The notes under the pieces: generated by a model | Told to the model about the DNA's origin: nothing | Seen by the model: only the letters and a program-made list of their open reading frames with translations | Database searches by the model: none | Shown: piece after piece, positions 7,534-15,160 of the stretch | How the letters are laid out: each line of letters starts with the position of its first letter | Position numbering within the stretch: the first letter of the stretch is position 1 | Position numbers and translations under genes: made by a program | Assembly: GCA_031397815.1 (NCBI GenBank) | Contig: JANNMJ010000245.1 | Location: forward strand, 1-38,701 | Source of the DNA: JANNMJ01 sp031397815 | Lineage (GTDB): Bacteria > Bacteroidota > Bacteroidia > Cytophagales > Hymenobacteraceae | DNA: 38,701 bases | Direction of reading: 5' to 3'

Positions 7534-8190
7534 ATGGAAATCGACTACCGATACGAGCGCAAGTTTCGGGTGGAAGCCGACGAGGCGTCCGTGGCCGAAG
7601 TACTGGCGGCGGTGCAAGGGCTGCCCGCGCTTTTCCGTCCCGCTTACCCGGACCGTTGGGTCAACAGCCTCTACCTCGATACCCCCGACCGCCAAGCCTT
7701 TCACGCCAACGCCGCCGGACTGGCCGAACGCGCCAAGCCGCGCATCCGGTGGTACGGCAAAACCGCTTCGGTAGCCCCTGACGCCCCGGCGCGGCTCGAA
7801 GTGAAGCGGCGGCACGGGTTGGTGGGCACCAAAGAGCTGGTGCCGCTGCCGCATTGGCCGCCCGCGCCGGGCCGCAGCGCCTGGCCGCAATACGTCCGGC
7901 AGCATCCGTGGCTCCGGCAGCATCCGGAGCTGGAACCGGTGGTGCTCATCAGCTACCTGCGGACGTATCTGGTGAGTGCCGACGGCCGTTTCCGCCTGAC
8001 CCTCGACCGCAACCTGCGGTACGCCCCCGCGCTCCCCGACTTACGCGCCACCACCCCCAGCGCTTTCATAACCGACCCCGCCCTCGTGCTGGAGCTGAAA
8101 TACCCGCTCACCGCCGCCGACGACGCCCCATCCTTACCGTTCCGCCTGACACGCAACTCGAAGTACGTGTTGGCGGTGCTGAATACTTGA
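7534..8190 (+). CDS. VTC domain (polyphosphate polymerase-like) protein
   Basis: This 218-residue soluble protein is a single VTC catalytic domain. Visible conserved elements are YERKFRVE at the start, SLYLDTPDRQAF, the basic strand AKPRIRWYGK, LEVKRRHG, RLTLDRNLRY and LELKYPL near the C-terminus. These Arg/Lys/Glu residues line the triphosphate tunnel in the yeast VTC4 polymerase, which makes polyphosphate from ATP. It follows a DUF4956 membrane protein by 30 bases and the two are probably co-transcribed. Polyphosphate synthesis is inferred by homology and has not been shown for such short bacterial versions. Confidence 0.82.
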   Translation: MEIDYRYERKFRVEADEASVAEVLAAVQGLPALFRPAYPDRWVNSLYLDTPDRQAFHANAAGLAERAKPRIRWYGKTASVAPDAPARLEVKRRHGLVGTKELVPLPHWPPAPGRSAWPQYVRQHPWLRQHPELEPVVLISYLRTYLVSADGRFRLTLDRNLRYAPALPDLRATTPSAFITDPALVLELKYPLTAADDAPSLPFRLTRNSKYVLAVLNT

Positions 8191-8211
8191 GCGCTCGTTG
8201 AGGGCTGACCG

Positions 8212-9093
8212 TCAGCGAATCTCCAGCTCCGGGCCTTTCATCTTGCGGCGCCGTTGAAGCTGGGTCAGTAGGGCTTCGGCTTGGCGACTGATCGCGAGGT
8301 CTTCGGTGGTAATCAACTCCACGTTTTGGGCTTGCAGCAGAACTTGAATCGCTAATTCGCGCTTGCCTTTGAGCTGATACATCCGCGCTAAATCGTAGTA
8401 ATAATCAAGGCGTTGCGGGTTATCGTCGATGGCGTGACGCATCGCGTCGTAGGCCTTTTGGTTGCTGGCTTCGTGCGGAATACTGCCGAGGAGCAAGCGC
8501 GAGGCGAGGGTTTCGAAGATGGTGTAATTCGCCACCTTGAACTGCCAGCGGCCCATCAGCTGCCACGCATCGGCGTGGTGCGGCTCGTTTTGGAGAGCGG
8601 CGTCGAGGTAGGGTTTCTCTTCCAGACGCGCCGACAAGCGGCCCCGCAGCGGCGAGAGCGTCCCCAAGCTCGCTATGGCGAGGGCCATGGCGTAGTTCGC
8701 GGTCGCGAAATCGGGGTGTATTTCGAGTGCGCGGGACGCGTAAGCGCGGGCATTCTCGAAATAATCGGTCTGACGGATTTCGTCGGAATACCGCGCGCCG
8801 ATGCGGCTGCTCAGCACGCTCGCCCGCCACAGCGCCTCATACTGCACGGGGTTGTTGCGGAGCGCCAAGCGGCATTTTTCGAGGGCGAGGGCTTCCTGTC
8901 GCTTGTCGCTCAAGGCACGCGCTTGCAGCACGAGAGAATCGGCGAGGGTCAGGATTTTGCGCGAAATCGGCGCGGTAGGGGTCGGCGGCTTGCGTTTTTT
9001 CGATTTTGATTTCTGCGCGTACGCTGGCAGCGCGGCCAACAGCCACGCGCATACAAGCGTCAACAGGAACAGAATCGGCAGGCGGATCCGCAT
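8212..9093 (-). CDS. Secreted or periplasmic TPR-repeat protein
   Basis: The 293-residue product begins with a clear Sec signal peptide (hydrophobic core after MRIRLP, cleavage likely after LPAYAQ) followed by a Lys-rich linker. From about residue 50 it has helical TPR-like repeats (ALEKCRLALRNNPVQYEALWRAS, YASRALEIHPDFATANYAMALA, HADAWQLMGRWQFKVANY). The pattern matches the family of TPR proteins found widely in Bacteroidota envelopes. The gene converges with the VTC gene (21-base gap) and lies 72 bases downstream of the esterase on the same strand. No specific function can be given. Confidence 0.78.
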   Translation of the reverse strand: MRIRLPILFLLTLVCAWLLAALPAYAQKSKSKKRKPPTPTAPISRKILTLADSLVLQARALSDKRQEALALEKCRLALRNNPVQYEALWRASVLSSRIGARYSDEIRQTDYFENARAYASRALEIHPDFATANYAMALAIASLGTLSPLRGRLSARLEEKPYLDAALQNEPHHADAWQLMGRWQFKVANYTIFETLASRLLLGSIPHEASNQKAYDAMRHAIDDNPQRLDYYYDLARMYQLKGKRELAIQVLLQAQNVELITTEDLAISRQAEALLTQLQRRRKMKGPELEIR

Positions 9094-9165
9094 CAGTCGC
9101 GAAGTACGGGCTGAAAGGCGGGCGGTTGGTCGGGGGGTGGTAAATAGTTCGTTTTGGTCGATTAC

Positions 9166-10626
9166 TTACTGCTTCACCCACCGGCGCGTCAGCGGCCCTG
9201 ACGGCAGGGTCACGCGCACCGTGTACGCGCCCGGCGCCAACCCTTGCAGACCGTTGATAACAGCCCGGCCGCGCCGCATCTTGGCGCGCGCCACGACCCG
9301 GCCGGTGACGTCGAGCAGCTCGACGGGCGGGCGACCGGTGGTTTCAGCGGTGGTTTCGGCGGGGAGTTGAACGGTCAGCTCATCGTGGGCGGAATCGCCG
9401 GGGTTGGGGAAGATTTCGAACGTGGATTTCTCGATTTCCTCTGCCGTGGCGAGGGGGCCGGTACCGGCGAACAGCCATTGATAGGCGGCGCCGAACTCGC
9501 GCTTCCAGAACCACTCGGCGTGTTGGCCGTCGGATTTGATGACGGAATCGACTTCAGCACCAATCTGATACCCGGCGAAGGCGAGCGTGTCGAGCATCCG
9601 CCGCTGGTCGGTGACTTGAGAGGAGCTTTCGCGGGCGCCGCTCAGCATGAACATGCGTGGGTCGGGGCGTTGCGGTTGGGCGGTGCGGGCGTACGAGTAG
9701 ATGCGCCGGTTGAACCACAGGCTCGGCGAGAACACCCCTACCCGGCCGAAAACATCAGGCCGCTTCAACCCGGCATACAACGAAATCAGCCCGCCCATCG
9801 ACGACCCCATAATGCCCGTCGAGAGGCGGTCGGGACGGGTGCGGTAGTTCTGGTCGATGTACGGCTTGAGGGTGCTGATGAGGAAATCGACGTATTGGTC
9901 GCCTTGTCCGCCGCCGTACGTGGGGTTCGCGTAGGGCGAATACTCGTTGAGGCGGCTGGCTCCGCCGTTGTCAATCCCGACGACGATACACCCCCAATCG
10001 CCCTGCGCCTGCAAGCGGTCGAGGGTTTCGTCGACGCTCCATTCGCCGGAAAACGCCGTAGCGTTGTCGAAGAGGTTCTGGCCGTCGTGCATATAGAGCA
10101 CGGGGTAGGTTTTGGTGCTCGTGGCGTAATCGGGCGGCAGATACAGCCAAATACGACGCGTACGCCCGAGCTGCGGCATCGCGAACGCGGTGTTCATTAC
10201 CGAAACCGACGGCGAGGCCGTCGACGTGGGTACAGGCGGTGCAAGTAGGTCTTGCCACCCCGCCACGGCGCCGCTGAACGCTGCGGTACCGGTAGCGGGA
10301 ATGGTGGTCGAACGATTGGCGATGGCGCCGCCGGAAGCGGTGGTCTCGACGGTGGCCCATGAGCCACGGGTGATTTTAAATTCCACAGCTCCGCGAACAG
10401 TTGCTGGTAAAGTCAAGGTGAAGCGCCCGCCCGACTGGGCCGTCATACGGTAGGCGGGAACGGCGGGGTTCCAGTTATTGAACGACCCGGCGACGTAAAG
10501 GGGGTCGGCGGCCGGCGTGTTTGCCGGGACGCTGGTGAGCGTGATAGTCAGCTGAGCACTGGCGGGCAAAGCCCACAGCAACACAGCCACCCATAAGTAA
10601 CGCAGAGAGTGCAACACAGGCCTCAT
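9166..10626 (-). CDS. Secreted esterase with N-terminal carbohydrate-binding-like domain and T9SS sorting domain
   Basis: This 486-residue protein has four parts. Residues 1-24 are a signal peptide. About 26-100 form a starch-binding-like beta-sandwich (PLYVAGSFNNWNPA, typical of CBM20/48). About 140-390 form an alpha/beta-hydrolase of the esterase D/enterochelin-esterase type, with PVLYMHDGQNLF, the nucleophile elbow GSSMGG (Ser276) and a probable catalytic His369 in DGQHAEWFW. The rest is a type IX sorting domain (STFEIFPNPG ... GAYTVRVTLPSGPLTRRWVKQ). It is probably exported and attached to the cell surface or released, acting on an ester-substituted polysaccharide or on glycosides; the substrate is unknown. 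The start is ATG 10626. Confidence 0.86.
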   Translation of the reverse strand: MRPVLHSLRYLWVAVLLWALPASAQLTITLTSVPANTPAADPLYVAGSFNNWNPAVPAYRMTAQSGGRFTLTLPATVRGAVEFKITRGSWATVETTASGGAIANRSTTIPATGTAAFSGAVAGWQDLLAPPVPTSTASPSVSVMNTAFAMPQLGRTRRIWLYLPPDYATSTKTYPVLYMHDGQNLFDNATAFSGEWSVDETLDRLQAQGDWGCIVVGIDNGGASRLNEYSPYANPTYGGGQGDQYVDFLISTLKPYIDQNYRTRPDRLSTGIMGSSMGGLISLYAGLKRPDVFGRVGVFSPSLWFNRRIYSYARTAQPQRPDPRMFMLSGARESSSQVTDQRRMLDTLAFAGYQIGAEVDSVIKSDGQHAEWFWKREFGAAYQWLFAGTGPLATAEEIEKSTFEIFPNPGDSAHDELTVQLPAETTAETTGRPPVELLDVTGRVVARAKMRRGRAVINGLQGLAPGAYTVRVTLPSGPLTRRWVKQ

Positions 10627-10804
10627 ACGGCTAGACGAGTTTTAGGAAGGAAAGACAAAGCCGACCAGCGCCTTCAACGGCATCGGGGCCGCAAAGATGC
10701 CGCCCTCGGTTCCGAAGACAGCCTGTACTCGGCAGGTTTTAGTTCGATTTCCGACTATCTACAACCCGACGCTCGCTGGTTTTTAAGGGTGCATCGATTC
10801 CCAT

Positions 10805-10840
10805 CAAAAAAGAGGTAGCCCCTGTCCGGAGCTACCTCTT
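10805..10840 (-). terminator. Rho-independent terminator after the small lipoprotein gene
   Basis: On the minus strand AAGAGGTAGC pairs with GCTACCTCTT around TCCGGACAGGG and runs straight into TTTTTT. Stem, T-run and position 24 bases past the stop at 10864 all fit a terminator. Confidence 0.8.
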
Positions 10841-10863
10841 CTCATTCTTAACTACCGAGGCGG

Positions 10864-11064
10864 TTACTGCCCGCTACGAGTAGCCGTGGTATCCGTCACA
10901 ACCGTCGTCGTGGTATCGGTCACGACGGTGGGCGTGGTCGTGTTCCGATTGCAACCGCCGCGCGGGCCGAAGTCCTCCTTCTCACAGGAAGAAGAAGTAA
11001 CAGAAAGCGCGATCAGCAGCGCCAAAAGGCCGAAGCCGTAACGGGAAATGGGCATCTTACTCAT
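10864..11064 (-). CDS. Small lipoprotein with Thr-rich tail, unknown function
   Basis: From ATG 11064 the product is 66 residues. It has a short basic start, a hydrophobic helix and the lipobox VTSSSC, then a tail with two near-repeats of TTTPTVVTDTT/TTVVTDTTAT. The frame is open to a TTG at 11070 and a third start exists at 11055. A textbook terminator immediately downstream supports it as a real, separately transcribed gene. No family is recognised. The Thr/Val tail could be a spacer, as in other small Bacteroidota lipoproteins. Confidence 0.6.
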   Translation of the reverse strand: MSKMPISRYGFGLLALLIALSVTSSSCEKEDFGPRGGCNRNTTTPTVVTDTTTTVVTDTTATRSGQ

Positions 11065-11153
11065 GGACAATCAACGGGTGAAATGAAAAAAAATGGGGCA
11101 AGGAATGGGCGTAGCAGCTTCGAAAAAACCTGCGCAAAGGCCCCGCGAAAAAG

Positions 11154-12335
11154 CTACTGAATCTGGCCGCCGACGGGCAGGCCGCTCGGCACCTGCGCGG
11201 GGGTGGTGGTGTCGAATTCGTCGGAAGAGAGGGCTTCGAGGAAAGCGATGATATCGTCGGGGTTGCGGACGCCGCGCGGCGGCAGCTTGGAGTCGAGCTG
11301 TGCCCGCCCGACGTGCGGGTTGCGACTGCCATCACGCCCGATGCGGTCGTAGAAATCGATCACGTCGCGGAGCGTCGCGAGCTTGCCGCTGTGCATATAG
11401 GGCGCCGTGTGCGTGAGGTTGCGCAGGCTCTGCGTGCGGAAGGCGTAGGTGCCGTTTTCGCCGGAATCGGTGGTGGTTCGCTTCTCGTTGTCGGGCACGC
11501 CGAGGACGTGCGTTTGGTAATCACTCAGCATCGGTCCCTTGTGGCAGCGGTTGCAACCGGCATCGGTGAACGCCTGCATCCCCCGAATCTGCTGCCCGGT
11601 CAGGGCCGTCGCCTCGCCGCGCATATACCGGTCGAAGGGGGTGTTGACGGTAATCAGCGAGCGTTCGAAACACGCCAGCGCCTTGCCGAGCTGGTCCTTG
11701 GAAATGGGGTCGGTACCGCCGAAAGCTGCTCCGAAGAGCTGCACATACTGCGGCACAGCCCGCAGCCGCGCCACGACGGAATCGACGGCGCTTTCCTCGG
11801 TGAATGCGTGGCCGCGCATTTCTTCTAACGATGCAAGCGGAACGAGTGCCTGCGCTTCGAGGCTTTTGGCGCGCAAATCGTCGAACATCGGCGCGGTGGC
11901 GGGCGTGTACGTGCCCGTCAGGTCGATGCCGTTGAAGGCGGTGTTGAGGATGGTCGGTGTGTTGCGCTGCGCGAAGGGAATGGTGTTCGGCTGCCGAAAA
12001 TGCCGCGATTTGTTCAGCCCCTTCCCATTGACGCCGATGGCGAGATCGAGCCCTTCGGAGTAAGCGTTTGCCGGGTGATGGCAGGTCGCGCAGCTCACAT
12101 CGCGCCCGCCGGACAGAATCGGGTCCCAGAACAGGAGCCGCCCGAGGGCCACTTTGGCGGGGGTGGTGGGGTTGTCGGGCGGCGCCAAAACCGACGTGGG
12201 CAGCGCGGCCAAGGCGTCGGCGGGGTCGTTGTCGGCACCGGGGGTTACGTCCTGCTTTTGGCAAGCTACCACGGTACCGAAGAATGCAACGGCGAGCAAC
12301 AGCGCCAGACGGCGGACAGAAAGGAGGTTCGGCAT
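11154..12335 (-). CDS. Di-haem cytochrome c peroxidase/MauG-family lipoprotein
   Basis: The 393-residue product has a lipoprotein signal (Cys25 in VVACQ) and two c-type haem sites: CATCH at 82-86 and CNRCH at 261-265. Family landmarks include LGRLLFWDPILSGGRDVSCATCH, the DYQTHVLGVPDNE block and PYMHSGKLATLRDVIDFYD. Bacterial cytochrome c peroxidases reduce H2O2 to water in the periplasm using electrons from small cytochromes; MauG-like relatives oxidise other substrates. The exact substrate cannot be decided from the sequence. It is transcribed on the minus strand, 89 bases before the small lipoprotein gene, and could share its transcript and terminator. Confidence 0.9.
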   Translation of the reverse strand: MPNLLSVRRLALLLAVAFFGTVVACQKQDVTPGADNDPADALAALPTSVLAPPDNPTTPAKVALGRLLFWDPILSGGRDVSCATCHHPANAYSEGLDLAIGVNGKGLNKSRHFRQPNTIPFAQRNTPTILNTAFNGIDLTGTYTPATAPMFDDLRAKSLEAQALVPLASLEEMRGHAFTEESAVDSVVARLRAVPQYVQLFGAAFGGTDPISKDQLGKALACFERSLITVNTPFDRYMRGEATALTGQQIRGMQAFTDAGCNRCHKGPMLSDYQTHVLGVPDNEKRTTTDSGENGTYAFRTQSLRNLTHTAPYMHSGKLATLRDVIDFYDRIGRDGSRNPHVGRAQLDSKLPPRGVRNPDDIIAFLEALSSDEFDTTTPAQVPSGLPVGGQIQ

Positions 12336-12560
12336 CGATTAAAAATGGCGTTGGGTTAGCCGCTCAAGCAGAGCCAGTTTCAGCATTGGCCAGCTTCTAC
12401 TGACCTTCTGCGGAGCGGTTGGCTGACGAAGTAACGCGCACCCCTCCCCCATCACGCAGCGGAATCGACCACTAGCCAACGCACCCCGACTACGGCCGAT
12501 TTTTCCCCCTCTATTGCCCTAAATCCTCGGCAAATCATCGGAAAGACTTCTGAAAAACGC
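12336..12560. other. Intergenic gap without recognised elements
   Basis: The stretch upstream of the peroxidase gene shows no convincing open frame, RNA or -7 box. Only the hairpin at 12561 bounds it on the right. Confidence 0.4.
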
Positions 12561-12598
12561 AAAACGCCCGACTGGAATTTCTTCCAGTCGGGCGTTTT
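12561..12598 (-). terminator. Bidirectional terminator hairpin
   Basis: AAAACGCCCGACTGGAA (12561-12577) is a perfect 17-bp complement of TTCCAGTCGGGCGTTTT (12582-12598) with a 4-base loop. It has T-runs on both strands. It follows the large T9SS gene, whose stop is at 12655. Confidence 0.85.
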
Positions 12599-12654
12599 AA
12601 GTGAGTTGAACCGCCTGAGACAGGCTTTCAGCCTAGTTCTAGCTTAATTCTAGC

Positions 12655-14748
12655 TTAGTTGACGATTACGCGGCGGCTCTGCTTAGCGCCGCCCGGCAGC
12701 GTGACTTGCAGCGTGTACACGCCACGGGCAAGCTGCGTTTTGACTTCGGTACGCACCCCGCCCAACGTAGCGCGGAGCGTGTTCGTCCAGACCGCCTGAC
12801 CGAGCGAGTTGTAGATCACGGCAGCCACCGTTTTGCCCGACTCGATGCCCGGCAGAGCGATGTTGAGCAAATCAGAGCCTTTGACCGGGTTCGGATAAAC
12901 ATCGAAACCGGAAGCCGTGATATCCTGGCTCAAGCCCGTCACACCGGCCGCCCGGAAGCGCACCGAGAAACGCGTATTGTTGGCGTTGTTGCCGGTCGAG
13001 GTGAAGCTGTAAGTGGCGTTCTGGGTCAGATCCTGCGTGTTGCCGGTGACGGCATCCTGCAAAATCACCTGGAAACCGGCCGGGAAATTCAGCATTTCCT
13101 GCGCGTTCATCGTGTAAGTACCGGCGGTGCGGATGTTCACGACGAGCGAAATCGTGTGGTCAGTAGTAGCAGTCAGCGCGGGCCGACCGTCGATAGCGAG
13201 CTGCTCAACCCCGACTTGCGAGAAGATCCCGACTGGGTAGCCGCCGTTGATGTAGAAGCCGTCGAAATCAGCATCGATGCCGTTGGTGGCACCTTGCTCG
13301 AAGTACACCACCGATTCGTCGTGCAGGTTAGCGCCGCCTTCAATGGCGAGGCGGGCCAACGGACGGGTTTGCATTGCCGAAGTGCCGCGGAAGAAAGGCG
13401 CCGTTGGATCGTCACGGAAGTCTTGCAGACGCGCCGAGTTCGTGAACTGGATGCTACCGGCTACGCCCGGCGTAGAGGCACGCGCAAATACGGCTTGGTT
13501 GGCGGCGATGAACTCGTTGCCGGAAGGGCCGGTGCCTACGCCGTTCGCATACGTATCGTACAGGCCGTCGGTGGCGCTAGTCGAGCGGTACTTGGCGAAC
13601 TGGTTGAACATGTTCGTGCGGTTAAGCAGCGTCCAGTCGATTTTCGAAGGGTACGGGTTGCCCACCAAATGCCAGCCCGATTCGGCGAGCATCCCGCGGG
13701 TCAGCGGGCCAGTGTTGTAAACGCCGTTGTTCGGCTCGCCGACGAAATCGACGATTTGATCGGCGTTGATGCGGACCGAGATACCCTGTGTTGGGTTCAA
13801 GACGTCCTGCAACGTTACCGGTGACTGGTAGCCCTGCACGAAGACTTGATCGCTCGTACCGCCACCGCCCGTGCCAACCTGCGCTTCGTCAAAGAAGAAG
13901 GAGTTTGGGTACGGCACCACGTTCCCGGCGATAAAGCGCTGGCTGTAAGGCACCGTGTTGTACTGCGGATTCACAACCGGCGCGAAACCGGCGGTGCGAA
14001 GGTCGTTGACGTTGCTGCCCGTAACCGACGACGAGAAGTGCCGATAGCCAAGCCCCGCGTTGTAACGCGGGTTGATGTAACGCTGTGCCGTGACGTTGCC
14101 GACCAAGTTACCGTTCTGATTGAAAATCAGCGCCGAAGCCGACGTAACCATCGCGATGTCTGGCTCCCGCGAAATCAGGGTCAGGATATGACCATTCACG
14201 ATCAGGCTGCCGTTCCGCAGGTAAAGGCGTTCGCGCACGTTGATGTCGCGCGTCATCGTCACGCCTGCTGGGTTGTTGATGACCAGCTCGCTCACTTCAT
14301 CCGGGAAACCGGTTCCCGTAACTTGCGCGCTCGTGCCGTTGTTGAACGTGATACGCGATTTGGTGCCGTAGTTCCGGTTCGCGGTCCGGATCGGTCCGGC
14401 TGCGCCCGCCGAAATGCCATTCGCACTGCCCACATTCAGCTTAGAATCGTTGGCCAACGCGAAGTTGTTGCCGTCGATGTAGTCAGCAGCACCGATGGCT
14501 ACTGCGCCGGCGCTATCGACGAGGAAAGTGCCCGTTACGGTCACGGCACCGCTCACGGTTCCGTTGACACCCGGCTTGATTTCAACGTTGCGGTAAGTGC
14601 CCGCCGTGATTTGACCGTCAACGGTCAGAATCAGGTCGGATTGGGCGGCAGCGGAAGTGCCGGTGAGCAGGAGGCCGAGGAGGGTTGCCGGCGTTAATAG
14701 CCGGCTAATCTGGCGCTGACCGAATTTGAAGGTAATGAAGTGTTGCAC
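12655..14748 (-). CDS. Large secreted T9SS sorting-domain protein of unknown function
   Basis: This 697-residue protein has a signal peptide ending around TSAAAQ, then a long beta-rich region rich in Gly, Asn, Thr and Ser. Repeated short strands such as GTVSGAVTVTGTFLVDS and RDINVRERLYLRNGSLIVNGH suggest a solenoid. A middle section contains GWHLVGNPYPSKIDWTLL, common in Bacteroidota T9SS cargo. The C-terminal 85 residues (SGFDVYPNPVKGSDLLNIAL ... GVYTLQVTLPGGAKQSRRVIVN) are a type A sorting domain. It is probably a surface or extracellular adhesin or matrix-type protein. The start is GTG 14748, as no ATG precedes the signal peptide. A strong hairpin follows the gene. Confidence 0.85.
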   Translation of the reverse strand: MQHFITFKFGQRQISRLLTPATLLGLLLTGTSAAAQSDLILTVDGQITAGTYRNVEIKPGVNGTVSGAVTVTGTFLVDSAGAVAIGAADYIDGNNFALANDSKLNVGSANGISAGAAGPIRTANRNYGTKSRITFNNGTSAQVTGTGFPDEVSELVINNPAGVTMTRDINVRERLYLRNGSLIVNGHILTLISREPDIAMVTSASALIFNQNGNLVGNVTAQRYINPRYNAGLGYRHFSSSVTGSNVNDLRTAGFAPVVNPQYNTVPYSQRFIAGNVVPYPNSFFFDEAQVGTGGGGTSDQVFVQGYQSPVTLQDVLNPTQGISVRINADQIVDFVGEPNNGVYNTGPLTRGMLAESGWHLVGNPYPSKIDWTLLNRTNMFNQFAKYRSTSATDGLYDTYANGVGTGPSGNEFIAANQAVFARASTPGVAGSIQFTNSARLQDFRDDPTAPFFRGTSAMQTRPLARLAIEGGANLHDESVVYFEQGATNGIDADFDGFYINGGYPVGIFSQVGVEQLAIDGRPALTATTDHTISLVVNIRTAGTYTMNAQEMLNFPAGFQVILQDAVTGNTQDLTQNATYSFTSTGNNANNTRFSVRFRAAGVTGLSQDITASGFDVYPNPVKGSDLLNIALPGIESGKTVAAVIYNSLGQAVWTNTLRATLGGVRTEVKTQLARGVYTLQVTLPGGAKQSRRVIVN

Positions 14749-15097
14749 GGAGGAAGGAAATTAAAAGGAGATGATCGATAGCTGAGCGCATTGCCGGTAC
14801 GTTACCGGCGCAGAACACTACCAATGGACTTGCCGCTGAGTGCGACAAGTGGTCTGTATACGCCCCTTCACTTGAAACGACTAGATTATTTTCACGATTT
14901 ACAGTATGACTTGAAATAGATCCAGTATTCTACCAATTTCGCAACAAACCTCACCTATTGACACGCAAAAAGACGGGAATGGCAAGAAATGCTTTTACCG
15001 GCAAAGCTGATTTCTATTTTTTACCGAAAAAAAACGGCCTCTTTCGCCGTATTAAAGGTTTTCGGAATCGCGAATAGCGACACCAAAACCCATAAAA
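14749..15097. other. AT-rich intergenic region upstream of the large T9SS gene
   Basis: About 350 non-coding bases, visibly AT-richer than both neighbours from 14880 on. A short hairpin, GCCGGTA / TACCGGC, lies at about 14793-14809. No good TAnnTTTG site in a sensible place and no RNA gene were recognised. The control region of the minus-strand T9SS gene must lie here. Confidence 0.4.
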
Positions 15098-15125
15098 AAA
15101 GCCGATTCTGGAGAGAATCGGCTTT
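15098..15125 (-). terminator. Terminator after pdhC
   Basis: AAAGCCGATTCT and AGAATCGGCTTT form a 12-bp stem with a 4-base loop, flanked by A-runs on the left that read as T-runs on the minus strand. It lies 36 bases past the E2 gene stop. Confidence 0.8.
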
Positions 15126-15160
15126 CTAATTACTGAGCTTATCTACTGACCATCAAGGCC

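Noticed and set aside
12706..14697. Plus-strand frames of 372 and 283 codons
   Set aside because: Both are antisense to the large T9SS gene, which has a signal peptide and sorting domain; Arg/Val-rich composition is typical of shadow frames.
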